Under the pieces are notes generated by a model, which did no database searches, had not been told where the DNA came from, and worked only from the letters and a program-made list of their open reading frames with translations. A stretch of DNA of 64,000 bases, from NCBI GenBank assembly GCA_963731035.1, contig CAVSUY010000027.1, forward strand, positions 310,001 to 374,000. The letters are read 5' to 3'. The translations under genes were made by a program, and so were the position numbers. Origin of the DNA: JAANXG01 sp963731035. Its GTDB lineage: Bacteria; Pseudomonadota; Gammaproteobacteria; Arenicellales; JAANXG01. Each line of letters begins with the position of its first letter. Within the stretch, counting starts at the first letter, position 1. This document shows positions 1 to 7,953 of this stretch, in pieces.

Positions 1-205
1 ATGGACTGCAATTCGTCGAACGCTTCCTTGCTGGCTTCAATGTCCTTGAACAGGCCGATTTCCCACAGCATCTTGCCCATGCACTCGTCGAGACGGTAGG
101 ACAGCAGTTTGAGGATGAAGGGATTGGCATTCAGGATTTTCCCGGTTTCTGCATCCAGGATCAGGATGCCGTCCTTGGCCGTCTCGAACAGCCGCCGGTA
201 TCGGA
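1..205. repeat. PAS-coding direct repeat, copy 2 (partial)
   Basis: This stretch aligns with 376-580 at a fixed offset of 375 bp (125 codons) with clear base-level similarity. Both copies contain the run CCTTGAACAGGCCGATTTCC (44-63 and 419-438). It encodes the third PAS module of the sensor and reflects a fairly recent internal duplication. Confidence 0.8.
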
Positions 206-1091
206 TTTCGGATGCTTGCAGCAGCCGCTTCACCTGCATGCGTTCGGTAATGTCACGGATGTTGCACTGAATCACTTGCCGCGCGCCAACCGCATAGAGG
301 TTGCTGACAAACTCCACGTCAATCTGCCGGCCGTCTTTTGTCTGCAGCGGCATATCTTCGTATCGGACATGCCCCTTGGACTGCAATTTCCGAAACGCCG
401 CCTTGCTGGCTTTGACATCCTTGAACAGGCCGATTTCCCACAGCATCTTGCCGGTGCATTCGCCGAGACCATAGGACAACAGGTCGAGAATGAAGGGGTT
501 GGCGTCCACGATCTTCCCGGTTTCTGCGTCCAGGATCAGGATGCCGTCCGTGGCCGCCTCGAACAGCTGCCGGTAGCGCTGTTCGGTTTCTCGCAGTGTC
601 TCGCTTAGCTGATTGCTTTCGTTGATATTTTCGAGGGTGTGTACCGAGTAGAGATAGTTGCCCCGCCCATCCTTGACCGAGTAAGCGCGCGAGCGGTAGC
701 TTGTGTCGCCGGCCAATACTTCATCTTCCTCTTCTTCCGTTTTTTCCAGCTCTTGCAGGCAATTGTGCAGCGGTGCATGGATTTTGGGGAAAACTTCGTA
801 GTATGGCCGGCCGATGATCTTCTTGAAGGGAATGCCGGCGCTTCGCTGATAAGCCTGATTGCAACGCAAAACACGAAAATCCTTGTCGTGCACGAAGATC
901 GGGTCGTCCGCCGCATCCAGCACAGAAATCCAGTTCTGGTGCGCCTGTTCGATTTGCTTGCGGGTATTCTCGGCTTCCTGGACGGCGGACTGGTGTTCGG
1001 TCTCCTGGCGAAGGTGACGCGCTTCAGCTTCGGCCAGCGCGCGTTGCGCAGCCGCCAGTTCGTGCTGCACCCTTTCCAGCGCGTCCCTCAT
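1..1091 (-). CDS. PAS-domain sensor protein, C-terminus beyond window edge
   Basis: The reverse strand is open from the ATG at 1091 (AAGAGG about 9 bases upstream) to the left edge, giving 363 residues without an end. Residues 1-45 are a charged, Ala/Glu/Gln-rich probable coiled coil. Three PAS modules follow: one at about 46-150 (WISVLDAADDPIFVHD), a second at about 175-300 (RQLFEAATDGILILDAETGKI), and a third from about 300 that is nearly a copy of the second. No transmembrane segment is seen, so this is probably a cytoplasmic sensor. The output domain (histidine kinase, GGDEF or other) lies outside the window, so the signal and function are unknown. Confidence 0.85.
   Translation of the reverse strand, partial: MRDALERVQHELAAAQRALAEAEARHLRQETEHQSAVQEAENTRKQIEQAHQNWISVLDAADDPIFVHDKDFRVLRCNQAYQRSAGIPFKKIIGRPYYEVFPKIHAPLHNCLQELEKTEEEEDEVLAGDTSYRSRAYSVKDGRGNYLYSVHTLENINESNQLSETLRETEQRYRQLFEAATDGILILDAETGKIVDANPFILDLLSYGLGECTGKMLWEIGLFKDVKASKAAFRKLQSKGHVRYEDMPLQTKDGRQIDVEFVSNLYAVGARQVIQCNIRDITERMQVKRLLQASEIRYRRLFETAKDGILILDAETGKILNANPFILKLLSYRLDECMGKMLWEIGLFKDIEASKEAFDELQS
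376..580. repeat. PAS-coding direct repeat, copy 1
   Basis: This is the partner of the repeat at 1-205 and encodes the second PAS module. Differences between copies are scattered and leave the reading frame intact, so both modules appear to be under selection. Confidence 0.8.
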
Positions 1092-1433
1092 CGGTTCAAC
1101 CTCTTTGCCATGCCAAAATTGGCTGATCGCTTGGAGATTCAAGATCAACCCAATTCAGGATGCGTTACGGCGAACACATAAGCTTGAGTATAGTAATATA
1201 TATTGCCATACGGGAGATATGCAAAATTGAATATGCAATTTGGGCAATAGCCGCAATTTCATAAAACAGTACGGAATTGCCTCGTTAGGCACGACTCGGA
1301 AGTAACGGTAGTCGTTTCTTGTTTCCGCTTCTAGCTGAATAGCGACCGTTCACGAGTCGCAGTAGACAGGCAGAAATGGCCGGGTGGCCGACACTGGTTT
1401 GGGTAGCTTTGAATAATACAGAGTCAGATAAGC
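1092..1433. other. AT-rich intergenic region, no gene seen
   Basis: This region lies upstream of the PAS sensor. It is markedly more AT-rich than the surroundings, for example the run TATAGTAATATATATTGCC near 1188-1206. It probably holds the sensor promoter. No convincing ORF or RNA gene was found. Confidence 0.5.
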
Positions 1434-1466
1434 AATGACCTGATGGCATAAGCCAATCAGGTCATT
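1434..1466. terminator. Strong stem-loop at end of the GGDEF relic
   Basis: The left arm AATGACCTGATGGC (1434-1447) pairs with the right arm GCCAATCAGGTCATT (1452-1466) around a 4-base loop, with one bulged base. It abuts the stop codon of the degraded GGDEF frame at 1465-1467, which suggests an old transcription terminator. No clear T-tract follows on either strand, so intrinsic termination is uncertain. Confidence 0.45.
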
Positions 1467-1713
1467 ACATCAAATGGTTATTTAAACGATCATCCCCGTC
1501 ACCGTCATCCGGGAATAATGCGATGCCGACCTTGATGCTGATGCGGAGCTCGGCCCTATTCATGTGGAACCGATGCTCCAGAAAAGCAGTAATCAAACTC
1601 TCGACCAACTACGCCAGGGTGCCGTCCGATTTTACATTCGGCAGCACGATGGCAAAATGGTCTGCATCGAGACGCGCCAACAGATTGGCGTTCCCCATTT
1701 TGTGCGTCAGCCA
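1465..1713 (-). pseudogene. Relic of a GGDEF (diguanylate cyclase) domain
   Basis: Read on the reverse strand, the frame gives LLARLDADHFAIVLPNVKSD, then a TAG stop, then LVESLITAFLEHRF and RISIKVGIALFPDDGDG. This is the second half of a GGDEF domain. The signature position reads DADHF instead of GGDEF. There is an in-frame stop and no intact start or N-terminal half, so it is a non-functional fragment. It directly abuts another relic at 1714-1917. Confidence 0.65.
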
Positions 1714-1917
1714 TCAGTCGCCGGCACCACTCCGTGGCCGGCCTTCGCCAGCCGATCGGCGACCCCAGTGAGCTCCGGGTGAAGGGCACAGGTCACGCGC
1801 AGGCCGCTCCATGCTCTGGCAGCCGGGTATACATTGCTTCAGGACGTCGACGCTTACCAGGCTGTCCCATACGGTCTTTGCATCGGCCTGGATAAGGCGT
1901 GAGTTCTCCAGTTTCAT
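1714..1917 (-). pseudogene. Relic of a CoxG/SRPBCC-type N-terminus
   Basis: The frame begins MKLENSRLIQADAKTVWDSL and continues to about residue 37 (KQCIPGCQSMER). It matches the start of CoxG-like (carbon monoxide dehydrogenase subunit G, SRPBCC fold) proteins, including the IPGC motif. After about residue 37 the frame loses resemblance and stops at 67 aa, whereas the family is usually about 150 or more. I read it as a truncated remnant. CoxG-type proteins normally sit beside molybdenum hydroxylases, so it may be debris of an older molybdoenzyme locus. Confidence 0.5.
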
Positions 1918-2350
1918 GGCTTGGCTCCGGATTGGAATGACCGTGAGATCAAGCGTATGTGTTTCAACCGCCCGTCCAGCCCCACCGTCTTTCCCCAGCC
2001 CGCGTCGCTAAGCCACAGTCCCTTCTGCCAGCCCCTTTCATCCGCGGAGCATGCCGTTTATCCTGCCTATCCGTTCGCCGACAACGTCGGGCTCAACACC
2101 TCGGGCAACACGACCCGGCGCCGGCCGAGCGATGACTATGGTGTAAGCTCATGATTTTGCGGGGAAAACGTATTCAAGGATATGCCATCTTTGGAATCCG
2201 CAACCATTTGTTGGATTAACCCCTTCCACAAAACGTGCCGATTTGGATACTATGTATCCTATATGTAGAAGAAGCCATATATAGCAAGGCATGTGTGGCA
2301 GAAGTGCCGTGGGCACTCGCAAACACGGCAAAACCAAGCGGAGGACAGAT
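1918..2350. other. Intergenic region upstream of the aldehyde oxidoreductase operon
   Basis: No credible gene was found. The last 200 bases are AT-rich (for example TGGATACTATGTATCCTATA near 2244-2263, which contains the palindrome-like GGATACTATGTATCC). This is the likely promoter and operator zone of the operon starting at 2351. A GGAGGACAG ribosome-binding sequence precedes the GTG at 2351. Confidence 0.5.
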
Positions 2351-2869
2351 GTGAAAGCTCTTCAAATCGAACCGGAGAAGTGCACCGGTTGCCTACAGTG
2401 TGAAATGGCGTGCTCCTACGAGAACGAAGGTGTATTCAATCCCGCCAAATCCCGCATCAAAGTTTTCAGTTTCCATGACGAGGGCCGCTTCTCGCCGTAT
2501 ACCTGCACGCAGTGCGACGAAGCCTGGTGTATGCACGCGTGCCCGGTGGAAGCCATCGCGGTCAATCAGGAGACAGGCGCCAAAGAGGTGTTCGATGATG
2601 TTTGCGTGGGATGCAAGGTCTGCACCATCGCCTGTCCATTCGGCACGGTCAACTACAATTCCTCCTCGGGCAAGGTAATCAAGTGCGATTTGTGCGGCGG
2701 TGATCCGTGGTGTGCCAAAGCCTGCCCCACCGGGGCGATCACCTACGTCGACGCGGACAGCGGCGGCCTGGAACGCATGCGGGCCTGGGCGCAGCGGGGA
2801 ACCTCCCCGGCCAGCGCCAGCGTGAACGGGCCGGCGGAAAAAGACATCCAATCCTACAGATCGGCTTAG
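2351..2869 (+). CDS. aorA: Polyferredoxin electron-transfer subunit of aldehyde oxidoreductase
   Basis: The product has 172 aa with a GTG start (KALQIEPEKCTGC follows) chosen because GGAGG lies just upstream. An in-frame ATG at 2291 would add 20 unlikely residues. It has four cysteine groups typical of a DmsB-like four-[4Fe-4S] protein: CTGCLQCEMAC, CTQCDEAWCMHAC, CVGCKVCTIAC and CDLCGGDPWCAKAC. It should pass electrons between the tungsten/molybdenum subunit encoded 17 bp downstream and the flavoprotein after it, as in the AorABC enzyme of Aromatoleum. It probably acts in the cytoplasm. Confidence 0.9.
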   Translation: MKALQIEPEKCTGCLQCEMACSYENEGVFNPAKSRIKVFSFHDEGRFSPYTCTQCDEAWCMHACPVEAIAVNQETGAKEVFDDVCVGCKVCTIACPFGTVNYNSSSGKVIKCDLCGGDPWCAKACPTGAITYVDADSGGLERMRAWAQRGTSPASASVNGPAEKDIQSYRSA

Positions 2870-2886
2870 CGCCAGGGGGTTGAACC

Positions 2887-4737
2887 ATGGCTTGGACGAA
2901 GAAAGTTATGCGCGTGAACCTGACTGAGGGAAAAGTCAGCGAAGAACCCTTGAATATGGAATGGGCGCAGCAATACCTGGGGCAACGTGGCTTGGCCAGC
3001 AAGTACCTGTTCGAAGAAATCGATCCCAAATGCGATGCGCTCGGTCCGGACAACAAACTGATTTTCACTACCGGTCCCTTGACTGGCACCATGGCATCGA
3101 CCGGCGGCCGTTACTCGGTCGTCACGAAAAGCCCGCTCACCGGTGCCATCGCGTGTTCAAACTCCGGCGGTTTCCTTGGCCCGGAGCTGAAGTTCGCCGG
3201 CTGGGACATGATCATTTTTGAAGGCAAATCACCCAAACCGGTGTTTCTGCTTGTTCAGAACGATCACGCCGAGCTGGTGGACGCTTCGGAGATCTGGGGC
3301 AAGTCCGTTTGGCAGGCGGACAAGATCCTGCACAAGAAATACCAGGACCCGGAGCTTCGCATCGCCTGCGTGGGGCGTTCCGCCGAGGCCGGGTGTCTTT
3401 ATGCCGGGATCATCAATGACCTGCACCGTGCGGCCGGACGCTCCGGCGTGGGGACGGTGATGGCGTCGAAGAATCTCAAGGCACTGGTCGTTCGCGGCAC
3501 CAAGGGACTCGGCGGCATCAAGGACCCGATGGGTTTCCTGAAGGCCACGGAAGAAGGCAAACAAGTGTTGCGGGAAAACGCTGTTACGGGCCAGGGGCTG
3601 CCGACCTACGGGACACAGGTATTGATGAACGTCATCAATGAGTCCGGAGCCCTGCCCACGTTCAATATGCGAGAGGTGCAGTTCGATAAAGCGCACAACA
3701 TCAGCGGTGAGGCGATGCATGAGCCGCGCAAGACGGATGGCCAGGCCAACCTGACCACGAATGCGGCCTGTTTCGGGTGCACCATCGCCTGCGGGCGCAT
3801 CTCCACCATAGACCACAGCCATTTCACCATCGAAAACAAACCGGAGTACTGGCACAACTCCGGCGGACTCGAATACGAGGCTGCCTGGGCGATGGGAACG
3901 GACACCGGCGTCGATGATCTCGATGCGGTGACCTATGTCAACTTCCTGTGCAATGAAGACGGATTCGATCCGATCACGTTCGGTGCAACCGTCGCGGCGG
4001 CCATGGAGATGTACGAAGACGGCGTGATTACCGACAAGGAAACCGGCGGCGTCGAGTACAAGTTCGGTTCCGCCAAGGCCCTGCAACACGCCGCGGAGGC
4101 CGTGGCGAAGGGTGAAGGTTTCGGCAAGGACCTGGGCCTCGGCTCCAAGCGCCTGTGCGAGAAATACGGACGCCCCGAACTGTCCATGACGGTGAAAGGA
4201 CAGGAGTTCCCCGCCTATGATCCACGCGGCATCCAGGGTATGGGATTGGCTTATGCCACGTCGAACCGGGGCGCCTGCCACCTGCGCGGATATACCGTTG
4301 CGTCCGAGATTCTGGGAATCCCGGAGAAGACGGATCCTCTCGTGTCGGAAGGTAAGGCCGGCCTGGTGAAAGCCTTCCAGGACGCCACTGCCGCGTTCGA
4401 CTCGAGCGGTCTGTGCCTGTTCACTTCTTTTGCCTGGACCCTGGACAATGTCGCACCGCAGCTCGACACAGCCTGCGAGGGCGGCTGGACGGCCGAAAAG
4501 CTCGTGGAGGTCGGCGAGCGCATCTGGAACCTCGAGCGCGAGTTCAACCGCTTGGCGGGCCTCACCGGGAAGGACGACAATCTACCGCAACGATTGCTCA
4601 AGGATGCCGCAAAAACCGGCCCGGCCAAGGGCAAGGTCAACGAGCTCGACCATATGCTGCCGGAATACTATGAACTGCGCGGCTGGACCAAGGATGGCAC
4701 GGTCACCGAGGAAACCAAGCAACGGCTTGGTTTGTAG
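2887..4737 (+). CDS. aorB: Aldehyde ferredoxin oxidoreductase, tungsten/molybdenum subunit
   Basis: The product has 616 aa, the usual length for the aldehyde ferredoxin oxidoreductase family, which oxidises aldehydes to carboxylic acids with a bis-pyranopterin W (or Mo) cofactor. The N-terminal domain includes TGPLTGT and TGGRYSVVTKSPLTG, typical of the cofactor-binding fold. The [4Fe-4S] ligands are visible as C295-x2-C298-x3-C302 plus C510 in SSGLCLF. It sits between the polyferredoxin and the NAD-linked flavoprotein genes, and a MoaD-like gene follows. This indicates an NAD-coupled AorABC enzyme rather than a single-subunit archaeal one. Sequence alone does not settle W versus Mo or the substrate. 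Confidence 0.95.
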   Translation: MAWTKKVMRVNLTEGKVSEEPLNMEWAQQYLGQRGLASKYLFEEIDPKCDALGPDNKLIFTTGPLTGTMASTGGRYSVVTKSPLTGAIACSNSGGFLGPELKFAGWDMIIFEGKSPKPVFLLVQNDHAELVDASEIWGKSVWQADKILHKKYQDPELRIACVGRSAEAGCLYAGIINDLHRAAGRSGVGTVMASKNLKALVVRGTKGLGGIKDPMGFLKATEEGKQVLRENAVTGQGLPTYGTQVLMNVINESGALPTFNMREVQFDKAHNISGEAMHEPRKTDGQANLTTNAACFGCTIACGRISTIDHSHFTIENKPEYWHNSGGLEYEAAWAMGTDTGVDDLDAVTYVNFLCNEDGFDPITFGATVAAAMEMYEDGVITDKETGGVEYKFGSAKALQHAAEAVAKGEGFGKDLGLGSKRLCEKYGRPELSMTVKGQEFPAYDPRGIQGMGLAYATSNRGACHLRGYTVASEILGIPEKTDPLVSEGKAGLVKAFQDATAAFDSSGLCLFTSFAWTLDNVAPQLDTACEGGWTAEKLVEVGERIWNLEREFNRLAGLTGKDDNLPQRLLKDAAKTGPAKGKVNELDHMLPEYYELRGWTKDGTVTEETKQRLGL

Positions 4738-4746
4738 GGAGGAGCT

Positions 4747-6009
4747 ATGCACTACGTAGTGATTGGCGCGGGTCCGGCCGGCGTTGTGGCGGCGGAGCAC
4801 CTGCGAAAATATGATCCCGCTTCGAAGGTGACCATCATCGGCGGGGAGAGCGAACCACCGTATTCGCGCATGGCCATTCCATATTATCTGGTCAAGATGA
4901 TCAAGGAAGACGGTACGCATCTGAGGAAGACGTCCGGCCACTATGACCAGCTCGGCATCGGCGTCGAGCAAGGCCGCGTTACCGCGATCGACAGCAAATC
5001 CAACTCGGTCAGCGTGGACGGCAGGTCCGTTAACTACGACAAGTTGCTGATTGCCACCGGCGCCAGCCCGATGACGCCGCCGATTCCCGGCACGGACCTC
5101 GACGGCGTGCACAACTGTTGGGACCTGGCGGATGCCCGGGAAATCATCAAGTACTGCGAGCCCGGTAAACGCATCACTTTGATCGGCGCCGGGTTCATCG
5201 GTTGCATTATCCTCGAGGCGCTCGCGGAAAGCGGCGCCGAGGTCCACGTGGTGGAAATGGAAAACCGCATGGTGCCGCGGATGATGAACGACATGGCCGG
5301 GGGGATGATCAAGCAGTGGTGTGAAAACAAGGGCGTCCAGGTGCGCACCTCGACCCAGGTCAAAGGGATTGAAAAGAAGGGTGGAGCACTGAGCGTGTCT
5401 CTGGGCGAAGGCCGGGATATCGATACCGACCTGGTGATTACGGCCACCGGTGTTGCACCCAACATCGACTTCGCTCGGGACAGCGGAATCAATGCGGAGG
5501 TGGGAATCCTGGTCAACGAATATCTGCAGACCAGCGACAAAGACATCTACGCCGCGGGTGACTGCGCCCAGGGCCGTGACTTCTCCACCGGCGAGTTCAG
5601 CGTTCAGGCCATCCAGCCCACCGCGGTGGAACATGGCCGAATCGCCGCAAACAACATGGCGAGGGGAAACGAGCACTATCACACGGGCACCGTCAACATG
5701 AATGTCCTGGCCACGATGGGACTGATATCCAGTTCCTTCGGCCTGTGGATGGGCATGGACGGTGGTGATGACGCCGAGCTGCTGGACCGGGACAGGTTCA
5801 TGTATCTCAACCTGCAGTTCAAGGACGACGTGCTGGTGGGTGCCTCCAGTCTCGGGCTCACGGAGCACATCGGCGTCCTGCGCGGACTGATACAGTCCAA
5901 GACCCGGTTGAAGAATTGGAAGGACAAGCTGATGGACGATCCGTCGCGCCTCATGGAAGCCTATCTCGCAAACACCCAAGCGGTAGGACATAACGCCCAC
6001 GTGTTATGA
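4747..6009 (+). CDS. aorC: FAD/NAD(P)-binding oxidoreductase subunit of aldehyde oxidoreductase
   Basis: The product has 420 aa. A GAGGA-like ribosome-binding site precedes the ATG. The N-terminal FAD dinucleotide fold is VIGAGPAGVVAAEHL, a second nucleotide fold LIGAGFIGCIILEAL lies near residue 145, and the FAD-contacting YAAGDCAQG is near 275. This is the pyridine nucleotide-disulfide oxidoreductase family without a redox disulfide. In AorABC enzymes this subunit exchanges electrons with NAD(H). The stop overlaps the next start by 4 bp (ATGA), indicating translational coupling. Confidence 0.92.
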   Translation: MHYVVIGAGPAGVVAAEHLRKYDPASKVTIIGGESEPPYSRMAIPYYLVKMIKEDGTHLRKTSGHYDQLGIGVEQGRVTAIDSKSNSVSVDGRSVNYDKLLIATGASPMTPPIPGTDLDGVHNCWDLADAREIIKYCEPGKRITLIGAGFIGCIILEALAESGAEVHVVEMENRMVPRMMNDMAGGMIKQWCENKGVQVRTSTQVKGIEKKGGALSVSLGEGRDIDTDLVITATGVAPNIDFARDSGINAEVGILVNEYLQTSDKDIYAAGDCAQGRDFSTGEFSVQAIQPTAVEHGRIAANNMARGNEHYHTGTVNMNVLATMGLISSSFGLWMGMDGGDDAELLDRDRFMYLNLQFKDDVLVGASSLGLTEHIGVLRGLIQSKTRLKNWKDKLMDDPSRLMEAYLANTQAVGHNAHVL

Positions 6010-6257
6010 AAATAACGCTCAAGCTTTTTGCGACCTTGAGCGATAGGCTGCCGGCGAATTCCGTCGCCAACACGGTGGAAGTCGACGTGCCCGACGGCGC
6101 AACCGCCATGCAGGTTATTGACCAGTTTCAGGTGCCCGAGGACATGGTGCACCTGGTACTGGTCAACGGTGTCTACCTGACTCCCGAGGCCCGCGGGAAG
6201 CAGGCGCTCAAACCCCGGGACGCATTGGCAATCTGGCCTCCCGTCGCCGGGGGCTGA
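6006..6257 (+). CDS. MoaD/ThiS-like sulfur carrier
   Basis: The product has 83 aa with a ubiquitin-like beta-grasp pattern and the C-terminal Gly-Gly (PPVAGG) that becomes adenylated and thiocarboxylated in MoaD and ThiS proteins. It overlaps the flavoprotein stop by 4 bp. MoaD-like genes are common in aldehyde oxidoreductase operons and are thought to provide dithiolene sulfur for the pterin cofactor. No MoaE partner is present in the window. Confidence 0.88.
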   Translation: MKITLKLFATLSDRLPANSVANTVEVDVPDGATAMQVIDQFQVPEDMVHLVLVNGVYLTPEARGKQALKPRDALAIWPPVAGG

Positions 6258-6302
6258 GCGGCTCCCGCAACCCGGAACTGCCCTGAAATTCGCGGCAGCG
6301 AC

Positions 6303-6584
6303 TTGAAGACCACGAAGGAAATGGGGGTTTCCCACGCCGAGTTCTTCTCCGTTCTGCCGCGTTTACTGGGTCAGGACGGTTACCAGGTCAGGGGGAACAC
6401 CGTGGTGCACGAATACAACGGCAAACGCGTCACGTTCACGCTCGGCCCCGAAATGCAAAGAAAGATCGCCTCCATCAGCCTTCCCATTACACAAATCGAG
6501 GTTTCCCTGGACGGTTTCAGCGAGCCGGAACAAAGAGAATTCATGGAACGCTTTGATTTGCGTTTTCGGCGCGGCGGCGGTTGA
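6303..6584 (+). CDS. Small conserved-looking protein of unknown function, last gene of the aor operon
   Basis: The product has 93 aa from a TTG start at 6303, or 87 aa from the ATG at 6321. Neither has a strong ribosome-binding site. No known domain is recognised. It is mixed alpha/beta, with GNTVVHEYNGKRVTFTLGP, then a strand-rich middle, then an acidic helix and a basic Gly-rich end (RFRRGGG). It is soluble and has no cysteines. Its position 45 bp after the MoaD-like gene suggests an assembly or accessory role in aldehyde oxidoreductase maturation, but that is inference from context only. Confidence 0.7.
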   Translation: MKTTKEMGVSHAEFFSVLPRLLGQDGYQVRGNTVVHEYNGKRVTFTLGPEMQRKIASISLPITQIEVSLDGFSEPEQREFMERFDLRFRRGGG

Positions 6585-6669
6585 ACCCCGATTGATCTAA
6601 GTCCGCTTTGAGCTCAATCTCGACCAATCGGTGGCCGAAGCCGATAGAAAACCGCTAAGCGCCGCCGGG

Positions 6670-7953
6670 TCAATCCAGCAGCCCTGAGAAGCTAAGATAA
6701 CTCACCCAGTCACCCTGAAGCAGTGTGGTGCCCGGTGGGATCTCGACCAGGCCGTCCGCCCATACCGCAGACGATAACACGTCGGAACTCTGATCCGGGT
6801 AGATCCGGGCCACCGTGGCGCCCTGCGCATCCGAATACACCCGTGCGCGGACGAACTCACGCCGGGTACCCGGCTCCGGCCAGTCGAACCCGGCACGCAC
6901 CCGGACCGGCGCGGGACCCGGCGGAGCTCCGGCCCCCTGCAGTGCCAACACCAACGGGCGGACAAGCAGCAGGAAGGTGACGAAGCTCGACACGGGGTTG
7001 CCGGGCAAACCGAGGAACGGAACGTCTTTCAGGCGACCGAACAGCAACGGTTTGCCGGGGCGCACGGCAATTCGCCACAGGGCGACCTCCCCGACTTGTT
7101 CCAGGGCCGTGCGGACATGATCCTCGTCCCCGACCGAGGCACCTCCGCTGGAAAGCAGCAGGTCATGGTCTTGGGCCAAGCGCTCCATGGTTTCGCAGGT
7201 GATGTCGAGCTTGTCGGGAACAATGCCGGCGTCGCTGACCTCGGCGCCGGCGACCCGCGCCAACGCCGCAAGCAGATGGTTGTTCGCGGTGTAGCGATGA
7301 CCCGGCGCCAGAGCCTGGCCGGGTAGCGCCAACTCGTCGCCCGTGGAAAACACCGCCACCCGTGGCCGTCGCCGCACCCGCAGCCCAGTCGCGCCGGTGG
7401 CGGCCGCGATGGCCACGTCCTGGGGCCGCATGCGCTGGCCGGCCGGCAGCACGGTGGCGCCGCGCGAGATATCGTGGCCGCGGGGCCGGACATGCTCCCC
7501 GACCCGGGGCACGCGACCCAGCCGCACCTGATCACCGATGCGCTCGCATTCCTCCTGCATGATCACCGCGTCGGCGCCTTCCGGAAGCGGCGCGCCGGTG
7601 AAGATGCGCGCGGCGGTGCCGCCATGGAGCGGCTGCGAGTGATCGCCCGCACGGATCTTCTGGCTGACTTCGAGGAGCCCCGGCGCGCCGTCCGCCAGGT
7701 CCGCGCAACGAACGGCGTAGCCGTCCATGGCGCTGTTACCGAAACCGGGAACGTCGATCCCGGACACGAGGGGATCAGCCAGCACCCGTCCTAGCGACAA
7801 GTCCAGATCCACCACTTCAGTTTCGGCCAGCGGAACGACTCCGGCAAGTATGGCGGCACGTGCATCGTCCAGGCCGACCGGTGTCGAGACGGCGGCGGCA
7901 TCCGTTTGGCGGGCGTCGGGACGCGTGACCATTTCAGGATCCAGGGCCGGCAT
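6670..7953 (-). CDS. moeA: Molybdopterin molybdenumtransferase MoeA
   Basis: The product has 427 aa, close to the usual length of about 400. Recognisable MoeA blocks are SAMDGYAVRC, GAPLPEGADAVIMQEE, the MogA-like domain SSGGASVGDEDHV, and LPGNPVSSFVTFLLLVRP, followed by the C-terminal beta-barrel domain. It inserts Mo (or W) into adenylated molybdopterin. The gene overlaps the upstream SufS/SufU chimera by 20 bp and converges on the aldehyde oxidoreductase operon, so it likely serves that enzyme. Confidence 0.93.
   Translation of the reverse strand: MPALDPEMVTRPDARQTDAAAVSTPVGLDDARAAILAGVVPLAETEVVDLDLSLGRVLADPLVSGIDVPGFGNSAMDGYAVRCADLADGAPGLLEVSQKIRAGDHSQPLHGGTAARIFTGAPLPEGADAVIMQEECERIGDQVRLGRVPRVGEHVRPRGHDISRGATVLPAGQRMRPQDVAIAAATGATGLRVRRRPRVAVFSTGDELALPGQALAPGHRYTANNHLLAALARVAGAEVSDAGIVPDKLDITCETMERLAQDHDLLLSSGGASVGDEDHVRTALEQVGEVALWRIAVRPGKPLLFGRLKDVPFLGLPGNPVSSFVTFLLLVRPLVLALQGAGAPPGPAPVRVRAGFDWPEPGTRREFVRARVYSDAQGATVARIYPDQSSDVLSSAVWADGLVEIPPGTTLLQGDWVSYLSFSGLLD

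Noticed and set aside
4582..6000. 472-aa reverse-strand ORF opposite the FAD subunit
   Set aside because: Shadow of aorC, which has both nucleotide-binding motifs in the plus frame.
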